In this document: positions 43,445-53,527 of the stretch, piece after piece
How the letters are laid out: the number at the start of each line of letters is the position of its first letter
How positions within the stretch are numbered: the first letter of the stretch is position 1
Source of the DNA: Bradyrhizobium diversitatis
GTDB lineage: Bacteria; Pseudomonadota; Alphaproteobacteria; Rhizobiales; Xanthobacteraceae
Length of the DNA stretch: 64,000 bases
Assembly: GCF_016031635.1 (NCBI RefSeq)
Contig: NZ_JACEGD010000010.1
Span: forward strand, 124,001 to 188,000
Reading direction: 5' to 3'
The notes under the pieces: model-generated
Database searches by the model: none
What the model was told of the DNA's origin: nothing
What the model saw: only the letters and a program-made list of their open reading frames with translations
Program-made: the position numbers and the translations under genes

Positions 43445-43837
43445 AGTTCACTTCCAGACTTCTTCTGATCGGCCAGCATTTCCATGCCGGCGTAAAGGGG
43501 TGGTTAACGATTCGATACGGGTATCGCGACTTTTCGAGATGGTTGCCAATTGGTCGCTGTCAGGACCAATCTGGTTCTAGGACGCGCCGGGCGGGCGTGA
43601 TGGAAGTCATAAAAGGCATTATCGGGGCGAGCGAGACCGTGTGACCCCGGGTGGAGCCGTTTCGCCGCAGGTGCGGCTGTAACAATAAGTTGCTAGAAAA
43701 TCGGCCCTTCAGGGAAGGAATTCACATTTTACTTGAGCCGGTTCAGTTGGCGTTCACTTGGTCTTGTAAGGCCCCTATAATGAGGACAACGGCCAGAGAC
43801 GAATTCCCAAGTAGATTCAATGCGATGAGGTAAAATC
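43445..43837. other. 393-bp intergenic region upstream of peroxiredoxin
   Basis: No gene is seen. It contains the candidate peroxiredoxin promoter at 43753-43781 and an 11-bp tandem repeat (GTTCAGTTGGC at 43741, GTTCACTTGGT at 43752). The remainder shows no recognisable feature. Confidence 0.6.
43753..43781 (+). promoter_or_regulatory. Candidate sigma-70 promoter of peroxiredoxin gene
   Basis: A -35 like TTCACT (43753-43758) and a perfect -10 TATAAT (43776-43781) are 17 bp apart, and the start codon lies 57 nt downstream. The -35 sits inside an 11-bp tandem repeat, which could be a regulator site. Confidence 0.6.
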
Positions 43838-44497
<660 letters not shown>

Positions 44498-44503
44498 CCA
44501 ACT

Positions 44504-44604
44504 GTCATCCCGGGATGGTCCAAAGGACCAGACCCGGGATCTCGAGATTCTCTGGTGCGCAATTGCGCACCATAGTTCGGTCCTACGGACCGCCCCGGAA
44601 TGAC
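44504..44604. repeat. 101-bp palindromic repeat with central 20-bp perfect palindrome
   Basis: The ends GTCATCCCGGGATGGTCC and GGACCGCCCCGGAATGAC are inverted with 15 of 18 matches. The centre TGGTGCGCAATTGCGCACCA (44553-44572) is a perfect palindrome. It lies between the peroxiredoxin and chemoreceptor stops (convergent), where it may terminate both. Confidence 0.75.
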
Positions 44605-44612
44605 TGTAGCGA

Positions 44613-46337
44613 TTACGCCGTCCGCACGCGGTCGAGGAAACCGTCGACCTCGGCCTTCAGATGCAGGCTCTCGCCGGACAGCGCCTGGGCCGAGGCAAAC
44701 ATCCGGCTCGAGGTCTCGCCCGTCTCGCTGGCACCCTTGGCGGCGTGCCGGACGTTGACGGCGACCTCGGTCGTGCCTGAGACCGCCGCGCGAACGCTCG
44801 CCACGATGTTGTGGGTTGCGCTTTTCTGCTGCTCGACCGCAGCCGAGATTGAGCCGGCAATGCCGCTGATGCGCTCGATGGTCTCGCTGATCGCCTTGAT
44901 GGCCGCGACCGATTCCTCGGTCGCAAGCTGCATGCTCTCGATCTGGTTCGATATCTCGTCGGTCGCCTTGGCGGTCTGGCCGGCGAGCGTCTTGACCTCC
45001 TGGGCCACCACCGCAAAGCCGCGGCCGGCATCGCCGGCGCGAGCGGCCTCGATGGTGGCGTTCAGCGCCAGCAGGTTGGTCTGCTCGGCGATCGAGGTGA
45101 TCAGCTTGACGACGTCGCCGATGCGCGTGCCGGCCTCGGAGAGCTGCGCAATGCGCTGGTCGGTCGCCTCTGCCTGCCGCACCGCGTCGGCGGAAATCTG
45201 GTTCGATTCCTGCACCCGGCGGGTGATCTCGGAGATGGATTGAGATAGCTCCTCGGAAGCCGACGCCGCCGAACGCACATGCTCGGAGGCGGTTTCGGAC
45301 GCTCCGGCCGATTGCGCCGACAGATCCGCCGTGGCACGCGCGGCATCGGTGAGTTGTCGCGCAGCGCGCTCGAACTCGCCGGACGATGCGAGCACCTTGT
45401 CGAGAATGCCGCCGACGCTGCCGCGGAACTCCTCGACGAAGCTGCGGAGCTCGGCCTTGCGCTGCTCGGCTGCGGCAGCGGTTGCCGCCGCCTGCTCGCT
45501 ACGCAGGCGCGCCCGCTCCTGCGAGTTGCTCCTGAACACCGCAACCGTGCGGGCGATCTCGCCGATCTCGTCGGCACGGTCCTCGCATTCGATCGCGACG
45601 TCGCTCTGGCCCTCGGCAAGCGCGGTGAGCGAGCGCGTGACTGAGGTGAGCGGCCGGGTGATCCGGCGGACGACCAGCAGGGTCAGAGCCAGCACCAGAA
45701 GCGCGGCAAGCCCGGCGGCCGCCGCCATGCTCTCGATGGCCTGGGCCAGCATGTTCTCGTACTGGATCATCGGGATGCCGACATAGAGAATGCCGGCGAC
45801 CTTGCCGGTCGAGTCCAAGATCGGGAAATAGGCGGTCATGAACGTCTTGCCGAACAGCGTAGCCGGCCCCTTATAGGCTTCGCCACGGCGTAGCGCGGCC
45901 TGCCCCGGATGATCGGCGGCAAGCTGGGTGCCGACGGCGCGGTCGCCGTTTTCCTTCTTCACATTGGTTGAGCGGCGGACAAACTGGCCGTTCGCCGCGT
46001 CGAACACGAACAGGGTCGCATTGCCGCCGACATAGGACACCGCGCGATCGACGATGGCATGGTCCTTGAAGTCGGGCATCTTGGGGATCTCCGCGCGCAC
46101 GACCGCGCCGTCCTGGACCGTGATCTTGGCCTCGGGAACGGTCTCCGCGAACGCCAGCGCCAGCGTGCGCAGGCTGACGTCGATGTCGCGGAGCGCGCGA
46201 TCATTGAAGGCGGAGGTCAGCGACCAATAGCCGGCGCCGACCACGAGCCCCGTATTCATGGCGATCAGCAGCACGGCGCACAGGACAGCCTTGGTGCCCA
46301 GCTTGAACTGCGGCAGGAACTTCGAAGCTTTGAACAT
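44613..46337 (-). CDS. Methyl-accepting chemotaxis protein with Cache-type sensor
   Basis: 574 aa. A membrane helix at about 15-38, a periplasmic single Cache-like domain (about 40-215; [12 protein letters not shown] near its end), a second helix at about 225-245, HAMP (about 246-300) and a cytoplasmic signalling domain (about 335-565). The hairpin tip is [28 protein letters not shown]. It would sense a small metabolite and signal to CheA. The start at 46337 gives the N-terminal helix; upstream in-frame Met codons exist. It is convergent with peroxiredoxin. Confidence 0.92.
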   Translation of the reverse strand: MFKASKFLPQFKLGTKAVLCAVLLIAMNTGLVVGAGYWSLTSAFNDRALRDIDVSLRTLALAFAETVPEAKITVQDGAVVRAEIPKMPDFKDHAIVDRAVSYVGGNATLFVFDAANGQFVRRSTNVKKENGDRAVGTQLAADHPGQAALRRGEAYKGPATLFGKTFMTAYFPILDSTGKVAGILYVGIPMIQYENMLAQAIESMAAAAGLAALLVLALTLLVVRRITRPLTSVTRSLTALAEGQSDVAIECEDRADEIGEIARTVAVFRSNSQERARLRSEQAAATAAAAEQRKAELRSFVEEFRGSVGGILDKVLASSGEFERAARQLTDAARATADLSAQSAGASETASEHVRSAASASEELSQSISEITRRVQESNQISADAVRQAEATDQRIAQLSEAGTRIGDVVKLITSIAEQTNLLALNATIEAARAGDAGRGFAVVAQEVKTLAGQTAKATDEISNQIESMQLATEESVAAIKAISETIERISGIAGSISAAVEQQKSATHNIVASVRAAVSGTTEVAVNVRHAAKGASETGETSSRMFASAQALSGESLHLKAEVDGFLDRVRTA

Positions 46338-46468
46338 GGATGGAATGGCCCCAGTAATTCCTGCATAATCGTGCAATAGGTTTACGGCGGCATTAACGAC
46401 CATCATACCGCTGCAGGCGGCACGCCTTTCCAAATCGTAAACGAGGACACCCCCTGACCGCGCCAAAT

Positions 46469-47899
46469 GTGCCGCCCGTCATCGTCTGGTTTCGCGACGA
46501 TCTCCGCCTGTCCGACCACCCCGCCCTGCACGCCGCCGCGAAGACCGGAGCGCCGGTGGTCTGCCTCTATGTGCTCGATGAGACGACCGGGCGGGCACCG
46601 GGTGGCGCGGCGCGCTGGTGGCTGGCGCAGTCGCTGCGGGCGCTCGGGGCCGGGATCGCCGAGCGCGGCGGATCGCTGGTCCTGCGCAGGGGACCGGCCG
46701 CCAGGGTCATCCCCGAGGTGGTGCGCGAGAGCGGCGCCCGCGCCGTCTACTGGAACGGGATCGCGCAGGCGCCGCATCAGTCGGTTGAGCGAGCGCTCGA
46801 ATCGGCGCTGGCAAAGCTCGGAGCAGACGCGCAAAATTGTCCCGGCGATTTGCTCGTCCCACCCTCGGCGATCCGCAACAAGGACGGCCGGGGCCTGCGC
46901 GTGTTCACACCATTCTGGCGGCGCGTGCTGTCGCTCGGCGATCCGCCAAAGCCGCTGCCCGCACCGAAGGCGCTGCGCCCTGCACCAAGGATCGACGGCG
47001 ATCGTCTGGAGAGCTGGAAACTCGAGCCGGCCAAACCCGATTGGGCGGGTGGCCTGCGCGAGGCATGGAGTCCCGGCGAAGCGGCGGCACGAAGCCGCCT
47101 CCGTGACTTCCTCAAGCGCACCGCACGCGTCTATGCCGGCGACCGCGACCGCCCGGACCAGGAGGGTACCTCGCGGCTCTCGCCGCATTTGAGGTTCGGC
47201 GAGCTCAGCCCTCGCCAGGTCTGGCACGCCGCGCGGTTCGCCGCGACCGAAGATCCGGCGCTCGGGCCGGGCATCGAGAAATTCCTGAGTGAGCTCGGCT
47301 GGCGCGAATTCTGCCGCCATCTCCTCCACGACCATCCCGACCTCGCTACCGCAAACCTGCAGACCAACTTCGATGGCTTCCCGTGGACGCGCGACGACAA
47401 GGCGCTCGCTGCCTGGCAGCGCGGGCGCACCGGCTATCCGATCGTCGATGCCGGTCTGCGCGAGCTCTAGCACACGGGAGTGATGCACAACCGGGTCCGG
47501 ATGGTGGTCGCCTCCTTCCTGGTCAAGCACCTGCTGATCGACTGGCGCGAGGGGGAAGCCTGGTTCTGGGACACGCTGGTCGATGCGGATCCCGCCAGCA
47601 ATCCCGCCAACTGGCAGTGGGTCGCCGGCTGCGGTGCAGATGCAGCGCCCTATTTCCGCGTGTTCAATCCGGTGCTCCAGGGCGACAAGTTCGATCCGGA
47701 TGGCGCCTACGTTCGGCGCTGGGTGCCGGAACTGAAGAACCTGCCGGCCAAGCTGATTCACCAGCCCTGGCGGGCAACGCCGATCGAGCTTGCGAGCGCG
47801 GACATCACGCTTGGCAAGAGCTATCCGCAGCCGATCATCGATCATGCCAGGGGACGCGAGCGTGCGCTCGCCGCCTACGCAAAGATCCGCAGAGGTTGA
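46469..47899 (+). pseudogene. DNA photolyase gene interrupted by an in-frame TAG
   Basis: Read through as one frame it encodes about 477 aa, the class I CPD photolyase length. The N-terminal antenna domain starts [19 protein letters not shown], and the FAD domain has RLSPHLRFGELSP, FLSELGWREFC and [14 protein letters not shown] at 47468-47470 falls between DAGLREL and HTGVMHNR, where the family has Trp (LWHTGxMHNR), so TGG to TAG, a single base change. Both sides are otherwise intact, so the loss looks recent (or a sequence error). Initiation is at GTG 46469 or the CTG at 46454. Translation could restart at GTG 47480, but this fragment alone would lack most FAD contacts. Confidence 0.88.
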
Positions 47900-47965
47900 G
47901 CGCCGCTTTGACACAATTTCGAAACCCGCTATCGTCATCTCCTCAGTCAAACCGCGGGGGACGAT

Positions 47966-48280
47966 ATGGACGACGAAAAGCCGATCACCGAACAGGCGAT
48001 GGACACAATCACCAGCGCCGTGGAAGCGACCAAGGACGCGGCGGTCACCGCCGTCAAGCAAGTCAGGAAAGCCGCCAAGAAGGTCGCGAAGAAAGTAGGC
48101 CCGAAGAAGACGTCCAAGAAGAAGGCCAAGAAGAAGGCCAAGACGTCCTCAAAGAAAGCGGCCAAGAAGACCGCGAAGAAGGCCGGCAAGACATCTGCGA
48201 AAAAGGCCGCCAAGAAAACTGCCAAGAAAGCCGTCAAGAAAGCCGGCAAGAAGAAGAAGGCCAAGAAGGCGAAGCGCTGA
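47966..48280 (+). CDS. Histone H1-like Lys/Ala-rich protein
   Basis: 104 aa. An acidic N-terminal segment (1-30) precedes a tail of about 70 residues made of KKAAKK, KKTAKK and KKAKK repeats, the eukaryotic-H1-C-tail/AlgP type. It is expected to bind DNA and compact the nucleoid. The coding DNA is built of AAG/GCC repeats and so is prone to slippage length change. It starts at ATG 47966 after GGGGGAC. It lies directly after the broken photolyase. Confidence 0.85.
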   Translation: MDDEKPITEQAMDTITSAVEATKDAAVTAVKQVRKAAKKVAKKVGPKKTSKKKAKKKAKTSSKKAAKKTAKKAGKTSAKKAAKKTAKKAVKKAGKKKKAKKAKR

Positions 48281-48433
48281 TCACGACGCTCAGAACAGGT
48301 CTCCGGGAGTGGACATCCGCCTGGAGACCTGCCCCACGACACGCGACCCTTCCACGTGGCGGCCGGCTGGTCCAGCCGACCACAAACGTGCCGCGCTCAG
48401 CAAGGATGTATCCCAGCGCCGTGCCCCGTCCGC

Positions 48434-49306
48434 CTAGAAGCGCCGGTTGACGACGAACACCGCCGCCGCGCACATCGCCATGCCGGCAATCGCCAGCGCA
48501 TCGAGTCTTTCCCCGAACAGCAGATAGGCCATCAGCGCGGTGACGGCGGGCACCAGGTAGAACAGGCTCGCGACCGAGGTTGCTGCAGCGTGGCGGATGA
48601 GCCAGTACAACAGCCCGATCGAACCGATCGAGAGCGCCACGGCGAGCCAGGCGAGCGCGAGCACGAACTCCTGTGTCCAATGCACCACCCGGTCTTCGAA
48701 CAGGAATGCCCCGATCGCGAAGAAAATGGTGACGGCAACGTATTGCACGAGATTGCCGGCTCGCCAGTCGATGTGGTTGCAATAGCGGCGCTGATAGAGC
48801 GTACCGAGCGTGATGCTGATCAGCGAGACCACCGAGGCAAGCCAGCCGAGCCCGGCTTCGCCGGTCATGGGACGGTTGTGCAGGATCAGCACGACGCCGC
48901 TGAGGCCGAGGACGAGGCCGGCCCATTGCACCGGCGTCACCTTCTCGCCGAGCCAGCGATTGGCGATGGTCGAGGTCAGGATCGGCTGCAGTCCCGGAAT
49001 CAGCGCAGAGAGCCCGGCGGGAATCGAATGCGCAATCGCGATCGCGGTGCCGCCGAGATAGAAGCCGTGGACGAGGATGCCGGCGACCGCGCTGTGCGCG
49101 ATGCCGATCCGGTCGGGCCATTTCGGCCGCGCGATGCCTGCGATGATCGCCATCAGCCCGACCACGATCGCCATGCGGATGGCGAGATAGGTCAAGGGAT
49201 CGGCATTGTTGACCACGTATTTGGTGCCGATGAATCCCGTGCTCCAGAGCAGGACGAACAGGATCGGCGCCGTGCGGGCGGTCAGGTTTTCTTGATTTTG
49301 GTTCAT
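48434..49306 (-). CDS. EamA/DMT-family transporter
   Basis: 290 aa with ten helices in two EamA repeats (about 10-140 and 150-285). Repeat signatures include LLWSTGFIGTKYVV and LGLSGVVLILHN. The family exports amino acids, metabolites or drugs; the substrate is not evident. It is monocistronic, with ATG 49306. Confidence 0.9.
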   Translation of the reverse strand: MNQNQENLTARTAPILFVLLWSTGFIGTKYVVNNADPLTYLAIRMAIVVGLMAIIAGIARPKWPDRIGIAHSAVAGILVHGFYLGGTAIAIAHSIPAGLSALIPGLQPILTSTIANRWLGEKVTPVQWAGLVLGLSGVVLILHNRPMTGEAGLGWLASVVSLISITLGTLYQRRYCNHIDWRAGNLVQYVAVTIFFAIGAFLFEDRVVHWTQEFVLALAWLAVALSIGSIGLLYWLIRHAAATSVASLFYLVPAVTALMAYLLFGERLDALAIAGMAMCAAAVFVVNRRF

Positions 49307-49402
49307 TGCCGCCTCATTGCCTCAGCGGAGGCCATGCGGCAATGCGAATTTCGCCCGGACGATGTTGCGCTGCGGCGGATGACAGCGGTCTAGGTCAGCT
49401 CA

Positions 49403-49849
49403 TCACCATTCTTCTGGACAGGGATCGATGATCTTCCAGAGCTCGACGCCGTTCTTGATCTTCTTCATGTCGGTGGTGAGTCCACCATTGCGACGAATCC
49501 AGTCCTTCACCTTGTCGGGGTAGTAGGACATGAGATCGGAGGTGCCTTCGGCGCTGGTGACCTTGATGCCGAAGGTGAACGCCTTGTCGTAATAGGCTTG
49601 GTGGAAACCGAGGCTCGCGCGCGGCGTCACGCAAATCTTGTTCATCGGCACGATGCCGAGCACGAGCGTGCAGGCCGAATTGCAGATGCCGTCGATGATG
49701 ACGCGCTCGCCTTTCTCGCGCACGCGCTTGTACTTGGCCTTGTACTCCTCGACATAGCCGCCATGGTCGCGGGTAATGTGCAGCTCGGCGCGCGCCGGCG
49801 TACCGGCAGCGACGGAGAGCAACAGCAGGCTCAGAAGCGTGATGCGCAT
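49403..49849 (-). CDS. Small secreted protein with ClpP-like Ser/Cys motif
   Basis: 148 aa with a signal peptide (residues 1-21, ending in ARA). The segment IIDGICNSACTLVLGIVPMNKICVTPRASLGFHQA resembles exported alphaproteobacterial proteins of the ClpP/crotonase fold, where the Ser in NSAC would be the nucleophile and the following GFH the partner; this is suggestive only. Disulphides are possible from the Cys pair. ATG 49849 gives the signal peptide. The function is unknown. Confidence 0.7.
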   Translation of the reverse strand: MRITLLSLLLLSVAAGTPARAELHITRDHGGYVEEYKAKYKRVREKGERVIIDGICNSACTLVLGIVPMNKICVTPRASLGFHQAYYDKAFTFGIKVTSAEGTSDLMSYYPDKVKDWIRRNGGLTTDMKKIKNGVELWKIIDPCPEEW

Positions 49850-50150
49850 GGCGAGGTAACGGCGATGGCCTTCAGGAAGGCACCGACCTTGAAGGACCCG
49901 CAAGTGATCCCGTGGGGACGGCGGCAGGATTCTTGAGCAAATACTCTTTGGTCATACTTGTGTGGGGAATTCGTTAAGCATCCGGAAAAGGCCAAAAATG
50001 GGCAGCTTTCGACCGCATGTCCGGCAATTCTGTCACACCCACCCGGAAATCTGCAGGACCGGCCATGATTTCGGGCCTCCGCAGCGATGCCTGACCGCCC
50101 GAAATTGCTATAGATGGCTGATCTGTTCGAGCGGGTTCCGGAGAATCGAG
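49850..50150. other. 301-bp intergenic region with no gene seen
   Basis: Only weak promoter-like sequence (TATAGA at 50109-50114 upstream of the small secreted gene) is visible. No repeat or RNA gene was recognised. Confidence 0.5.
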
Positions 50151-50414
50151 ATGAGCAAGTTGACGCTTGTAGCCGCGGTTGCGGCCCTGACGGCCGCAAT
50201 CCTGGCCCCTGGCCTTGCGGAGGCGAATGGATATCACCGGCACCACCGCTCCTATGCCAACCCGCTACCCTACCCGATCAGCTATCTGCACAATTACGGA
50301 CCCGGCATCACCCCCGGCACCTTCGCTTATTACGACGGTCCGTCGACCAACTACTGCTACCGCAGCGCGGCCGCTTATATCGGGCAGGACGGCCGGCGGC
50401 ACCCCTGCTACTGA
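50151..50414 (+). CDS. Small secreted His/Tyr/Pro-rich protein
   Basis: 87 aa with a signal peptide (residues 1-24, ending in AEA). The mature chain begins NGYHRHHRSY and contains NPLPYPISYLHNYGPGITPG and two Cys (YCYRSAA ... HPCY) that may pair. It starts at ATG 50151 behind GGAGAATC. Unknown function, similar in style to the 51621-51899 protein. Confidence 0.75.
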   Translation: MSKLTLVAAVAALTAAILAPGLAEANGYHRHHRSYANPLPYPISYLHNYGPGITPGTFAYYDGPSTNYCYRSAAAYIGQDGRRHPCY

Positions 50415-50438
50415 GGCGCCGCGCCCTGTGCGGGTGCC

Positions 50439-50900
50439 CTATTTCGCGGCACCCGACAGCAGCAACTGCTTCTCAATCTCGTAGACCGGCAGCTTGACGA
50501 GGTCCTTGCTGACCTCCCCCTGAAGCGCCTTGCGCACGGCGTCCGAATAGTCGGCGCGGATCATGCCGAGCGCGCGCGGTGAGGCCACCATGGTCAGGGC
50601 CTTGGTCTCGCCGGAGCTGACGGCAGCATCGAGCCGGCCCGCCAGTCCCCGCAAGAAGGCGCGCTCGGCCTCATCGTGCCAATCGGTCTGCTCGACTGAG
50701 CTGCGCGCCCCGCCGGCCGCCGGGTGCAACCGGCCCGGCGCGTCGCTGCCTTGCGCGGTGGTCGAGGGGTTGGACTGCTCATGCACTTCCCTGGTGTGGA
50801 GATTCGGAAACTTGTCGTCGCCGAGGTTCTCCAGAATGAGCGCCTTGCGCCCGTCGCACACGACCAGCCAGTCGCCCTTGGCCATTCTCATCTTGTCCAT
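50439..50900 (-). CDS. Host-attachment protein family (AtsE-like)
   Basis: 153 aa. DWLVVCDGRKALILENLGDD at the N-terminus and FLRGLAGRLDAAVSSGETKALTMVASPRALGMIR in the middle match the family named protein required for attachment to host cells, first described in Agrobacterium. The biochemical role is not known. ATG 50900 is chosen (GTG 50903 directly before it is an alternative), with AGGAG upstream. It ends near the convergent small secreted gene. Confidence 0.87.
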   Translation of the reverse strand: MDKMRMAKGDWLVVCDGRKALILENLGDDKFPNLHTREVHEQSNPSTTAQGSDAPGRLHPAAGGARSSVEQTDWHDEAERAFLRGLAGRLDAAVSSGETKALTMVASPRALGMIRADYSDAVRKALQGEVSKDLVKLPVYEIEKQLLLSGAAK

Positions 50901-50940
50901 CACACCTTCTCCTTGATACTTGCAGGCGCAGCATCCGGCA

Positions 50941-51351
50941 TCAGAGCTGTTCTTCGAATTCCTCGAAGGACTTGCCGAATTGCGCCATCGCCTCTTCCAG
51001 ATAGTCGGCGAGCATGGGCGTGCCGATCAGGTAGGAGGCAGTGCGCTGGTTGTGCGCCTGCGCGGCCTGAGCGCGCAGTTCGCGCCAATCGGAGAGATCG
51101 CCGTCGCCGCGGCCAAGCCAGGTCAGCGCCACGAGATCGATCTGCTCGTCGATATTGAGGTCGCGGATGAAGCCCACAAGCTCGGCACGATCGGTGGTTG
51201 CGCCGCGTCCACCGCGGCCGAAGCTCATGTCGTCGTCACCGGACTCCAGGATGACACCGTTCCCGGCCGCTTCGCTGTCGGACCGGCGCGACTTCGAGAT
51301 GACGAAGAAGACCTTCTCCGGCGAGATCGACAGATTTGGAATGACTCGCAT
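50941..51351 (-). CDS. DUF3775 protein
   Basis: 136 aa. The N-terminus RVIPNLSISPEKVFFVISKSR and the C-terminal LIGTPMLADYLEEAMAQFGKS match DUF3775, widespread in alphaproteobacteria with no known function. ATG 51351 is chosen because GGAGAAGG precedes it by 7 nt; the frame extends 21 codons further upstream without support. The C-terminus is acidic. Confidence 0.87.
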   Translation of the reverse strand: MRVIPNLSISPEKVFFVISKSRRSDSEAAGNGVILESGDDDMSFGRGGRGATTDRAELVGFIRDLNIDEQIDLVALTWLGRGDGDLSDWRELRAQAAQAHNQRTASYLIGTPMLADYLEEAMAQFGKSFEEFEEQL

Positions 51352-51620
51352 CCAGCTCACCTTCTCCGGCAGCACGCACAACGCCGCTGCCATGTCGTCG
51401 ACACTAAAAGCCAAGGCAGACTTGCGAATTGCGCAGGATCAAGGTCCAAGTCACAGGTCCAAGTCACGGGCATACCCTCGTGGCCCAAGCCAGCTGGCCT
51501 GCTGGGGTCGGGGCCGGGCCAGCTAGCTGAAGGTTTATTCATCAGCATTACATTTCGGGTCCGCCACAATTGATCCGAACAACTTCGATATCCTGCATCG
51601 CGTAAGCGGAGGAAGACATC

Positions 51621-51899
51621 ATGAATTTCAAGACTGGCCTCGTCGCCACGTCCCTGCTCGGCGCCCTCGCGGCGTCGTCGGCGGCATCCGCCATGCCCAT
51701 CGCTCCTGCACCGGCGACACCGCAGATCTCCGGCGTCGAGCAGGTCCGCGTGGTCTGCAACGCCTGGGGGCGGTGCTGGTGGCGCCCGAACTACTACGGG
51801 TATTACGGGCCGCGGCCATATTACGGCCCACGGTACTATGGGCCGCCGCGCTATTACGGCCCGCGCTATTATGGTTACCGCGGCTATCGTCGCTGGTGA
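51621..51899 (+). CDS. Secreted Tyr/Gly/Arg-rich repeat protein
   Basis: 92 aa with a signal peptide (residues 1-24). After a VRVVCNAWGRCWWRPN segment the tail is built from YYGPR-like units (about seven copies from residue 57 on). Such proteins are common in rhizobia; a role in the envelope is possible but not shown. It starts with ATG 51621 after GGAGGAAG. A strong terminator follows. Confidence 0.82.
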   Translation: MNFKTGLVATSLLGALAASSAASAMPIAPAPATPQISGVEQVRVVCNAWGRCWWRPNYYGYYGPRPYYGPRYYGPPRYYGPRYYGYRGYRRW

Positions 51900-51904
51900 C
51901 GGTT

Positions 51905-51933
51905 GAAGGGGCCCTCAGGGCCCCTTCGCTTTT
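51905..51933 (+). terminator. Rho-independent terminator
   Basis: GAAGGGGCCC-TCA-GGGCCCCTTC forms a perfect 10-bp stem (about 51905-51927), followed closely by a T run (51930-51933), right after the stop of the Tyr/Gly-rich gene. Confidence 0.85.
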
Positions 51934-52261
51934 GCAGGATCATTTCTTGCGCGGCCGTCCCCGGCCTGGTTCTGATCCAGATCAAAGATGAAATAAGCCG
52001 ATACCGTCATTCTACATGGTGACGAAGCGACGGGGTTTCGTCCTTCGCCAGTGACGCTTGCATGCAGCATTTCATCGATCTCGCCTCCGGCGAATCGATG
52101 AGTCGAAACGTGTCGGAGACATCGATCCGGCGCGGATCTGATGGCATGATGTCCGCAATACTACGGTCCGGAATCCGGTTTACTGAAACGCGATGTTTCG
52201 CCATTGATGGCGATGCATCGACATTCATTTGATTTTCTCATTTCAGCAGCTGGCCGGAACC
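51934..52261. other. Intergenic region with no gene seen
   Basis: About 330 bp with lower GC than its surroundings. No repeat, RNA gene or good open frame was recognised; it presumably holds the promoter of the AraC-type gene. Confidence 0.5.
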
Positions 52262-53227
52262 ATGTTGTTCGACGACCTCGCTCCGTCCTCCGCGCTTCAA
52301 CTGATCGGGTTTTCCGATATAGATGCGTTTCGGCCGATCGAGACGATGGAAGATGCGAGAAGCATTCCATTGGACATCCCGAACTTCGCGGCGGCCCGTG
52401 CCGTCGTCTCCCTGCCGGCGTGCCGCATCATCATGATGAGATCGTTCGCACGCATCCTCGATACCGCCTATCGCATGCCGGGTGGGATGGTGATCCTGTC
52501 CATGACCGACGACCTCCAGGTCAACTTCAAGGGAATGGATCTCGACGCCCGCTTCTTCGTTGCGCTCCGCGGCAACGATGAGTGCCATTTCGTCGAGCCG
52601 CGGACCAATCATCATGCCATGATCATCTTCTCCCCTGCGCTGAGAGACCGGGGCTGGTTCGACCACGTCGACGATTTGCGGGCGCATGTCGCGAACCGGC
52701 CCGCCCTGCTGCACACGCGACAACTCTTGCTCGACATCCTGCGCACCGCGTCGGTGCAGCCGGGCCTGTTCGAAACCACCGAGGTTGCGGCCCATCTCCA
52801 GGAAGGCCTGCTGCTCGCTCTCGACGACCTGTTCCGAATCGATTCGATCCCGGATCGGAGTACCTCGGTCCAGGGCGAGCGAGCGATCAAGCTGGTGCAG
52901 CGTATCGACGACTACGTCGCGACCTATCCGACCACGCCGATCTATACCGCCGATCTCGCCCGCGCGTTTGGCGTCTCGATCCGGACGCTCGGCGGCGCCG
53001 TCAGCATTGTGCGCGGCATGAGCCTGCACCAGTACATTCGCCTGAAAAGGCTGTGGGCGACCCGCTCCCGCCTCCTCAAGGGCGGCGGCGTCACCGTTGC
53101 CACCTGCGCACGCGCCCACGGCTTCCACCATCTCGGTGAATTTGCCGCAGCCTACCGCGCGATATTCCACGAGGCGCCCTCCGACACGCTGTCACGCGGC
53201 CGGCGAAGCGGTGTGTCGGCAGGCTGA
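52262..53227 (+). CDS. AraC-family transcriptional regulator
   Basis: 321 aa. An N-terminal ligand/dimer domain (about 1-200) precedes the double helix-turn-helix at about 215-310: YTADLARAFGVSIRTLGGAV and GMSLHQYIRLKRLWATRSRLL, then ATCARAHGFHHLGEFAAAYRAIFHEAPS. ATG 52262 is chosen; a TTG 33 nt upstream is possible. No target operon is adjacent: the tRNA/prophage junction follows. It is the last host gene left of the island. Confidence 0.88.
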   Translation: MLFDDLAPSSALQLIGFSDIDAFRPIETMEDARSIPLDIPNFAAARAVVSLPACRIIMMRSFARILDTAYRMPGGMVILSMTDDLQVNFKGMDLDARFFVALRGNDECHFVEPRTNHHAMIIFSPALRDRGWFDHVDDLRAHVANRPALLHTRQLLLDILRTASVQPGLFETTEVAAHLQEGLLLALDDLFRIDSIPDRSTSVQGERAIKLVQRIDDYVATYPTTPIYTADLARAFGVSIRTLGGAVSIVRGMSLHQYIRLKRLWATRSRLLKGGGVTVATCARAHGFHHLGEFAAAYRAIFHEAPSDTLSRGRRSGVSAG

Positions 53228-53299
53228 TTGACGCCGCGGGCACCGCGACCGTGACCGGCATTAGCGCCGTTTCGGAACATATCTAGAACACCAGGGGAC

Positions 53300-53346
53300 T
53301 GGCGCGCTCGGAAGGATTCGAACCTCCGACCCTCGGAATCGAAATC
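53300..53346. repeat. Attachment-site direct repeat, distal copy (displaced tRNA-Arg 3' part)
   Basis: Identical over 47 bp to 62622-62668, beginning TGGCGCGCTCGG and ending CGAAATC; sequence diverges immediately on both sides. It is a tRNA fragment only and cannot make a functional tRNA. Confidence 0.93.
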
Positions 53347-53527
53347 AGGTGGATACGCCAATGATATCAACGGCCGGTCCGAACTTTCGCCGTCCGTTCC
53401 CCTCCTGATGGCATTGGGGAATTTCCCGCGTTCGGAATGGAAAAGAGGGCATAAGCCGGTCTTTCCGCGCGCCTACCAGCCCCGACTCAAAGTAGAATTG
53501 CTCGCATTGTCAACGGCGGAAGGTTGA

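Noticed and set aside
53300..53346. A second tRNA gene at the left attachment site
   Set aside because: Only the 3' 47 nt are present; no 5' acceptor or D arm.
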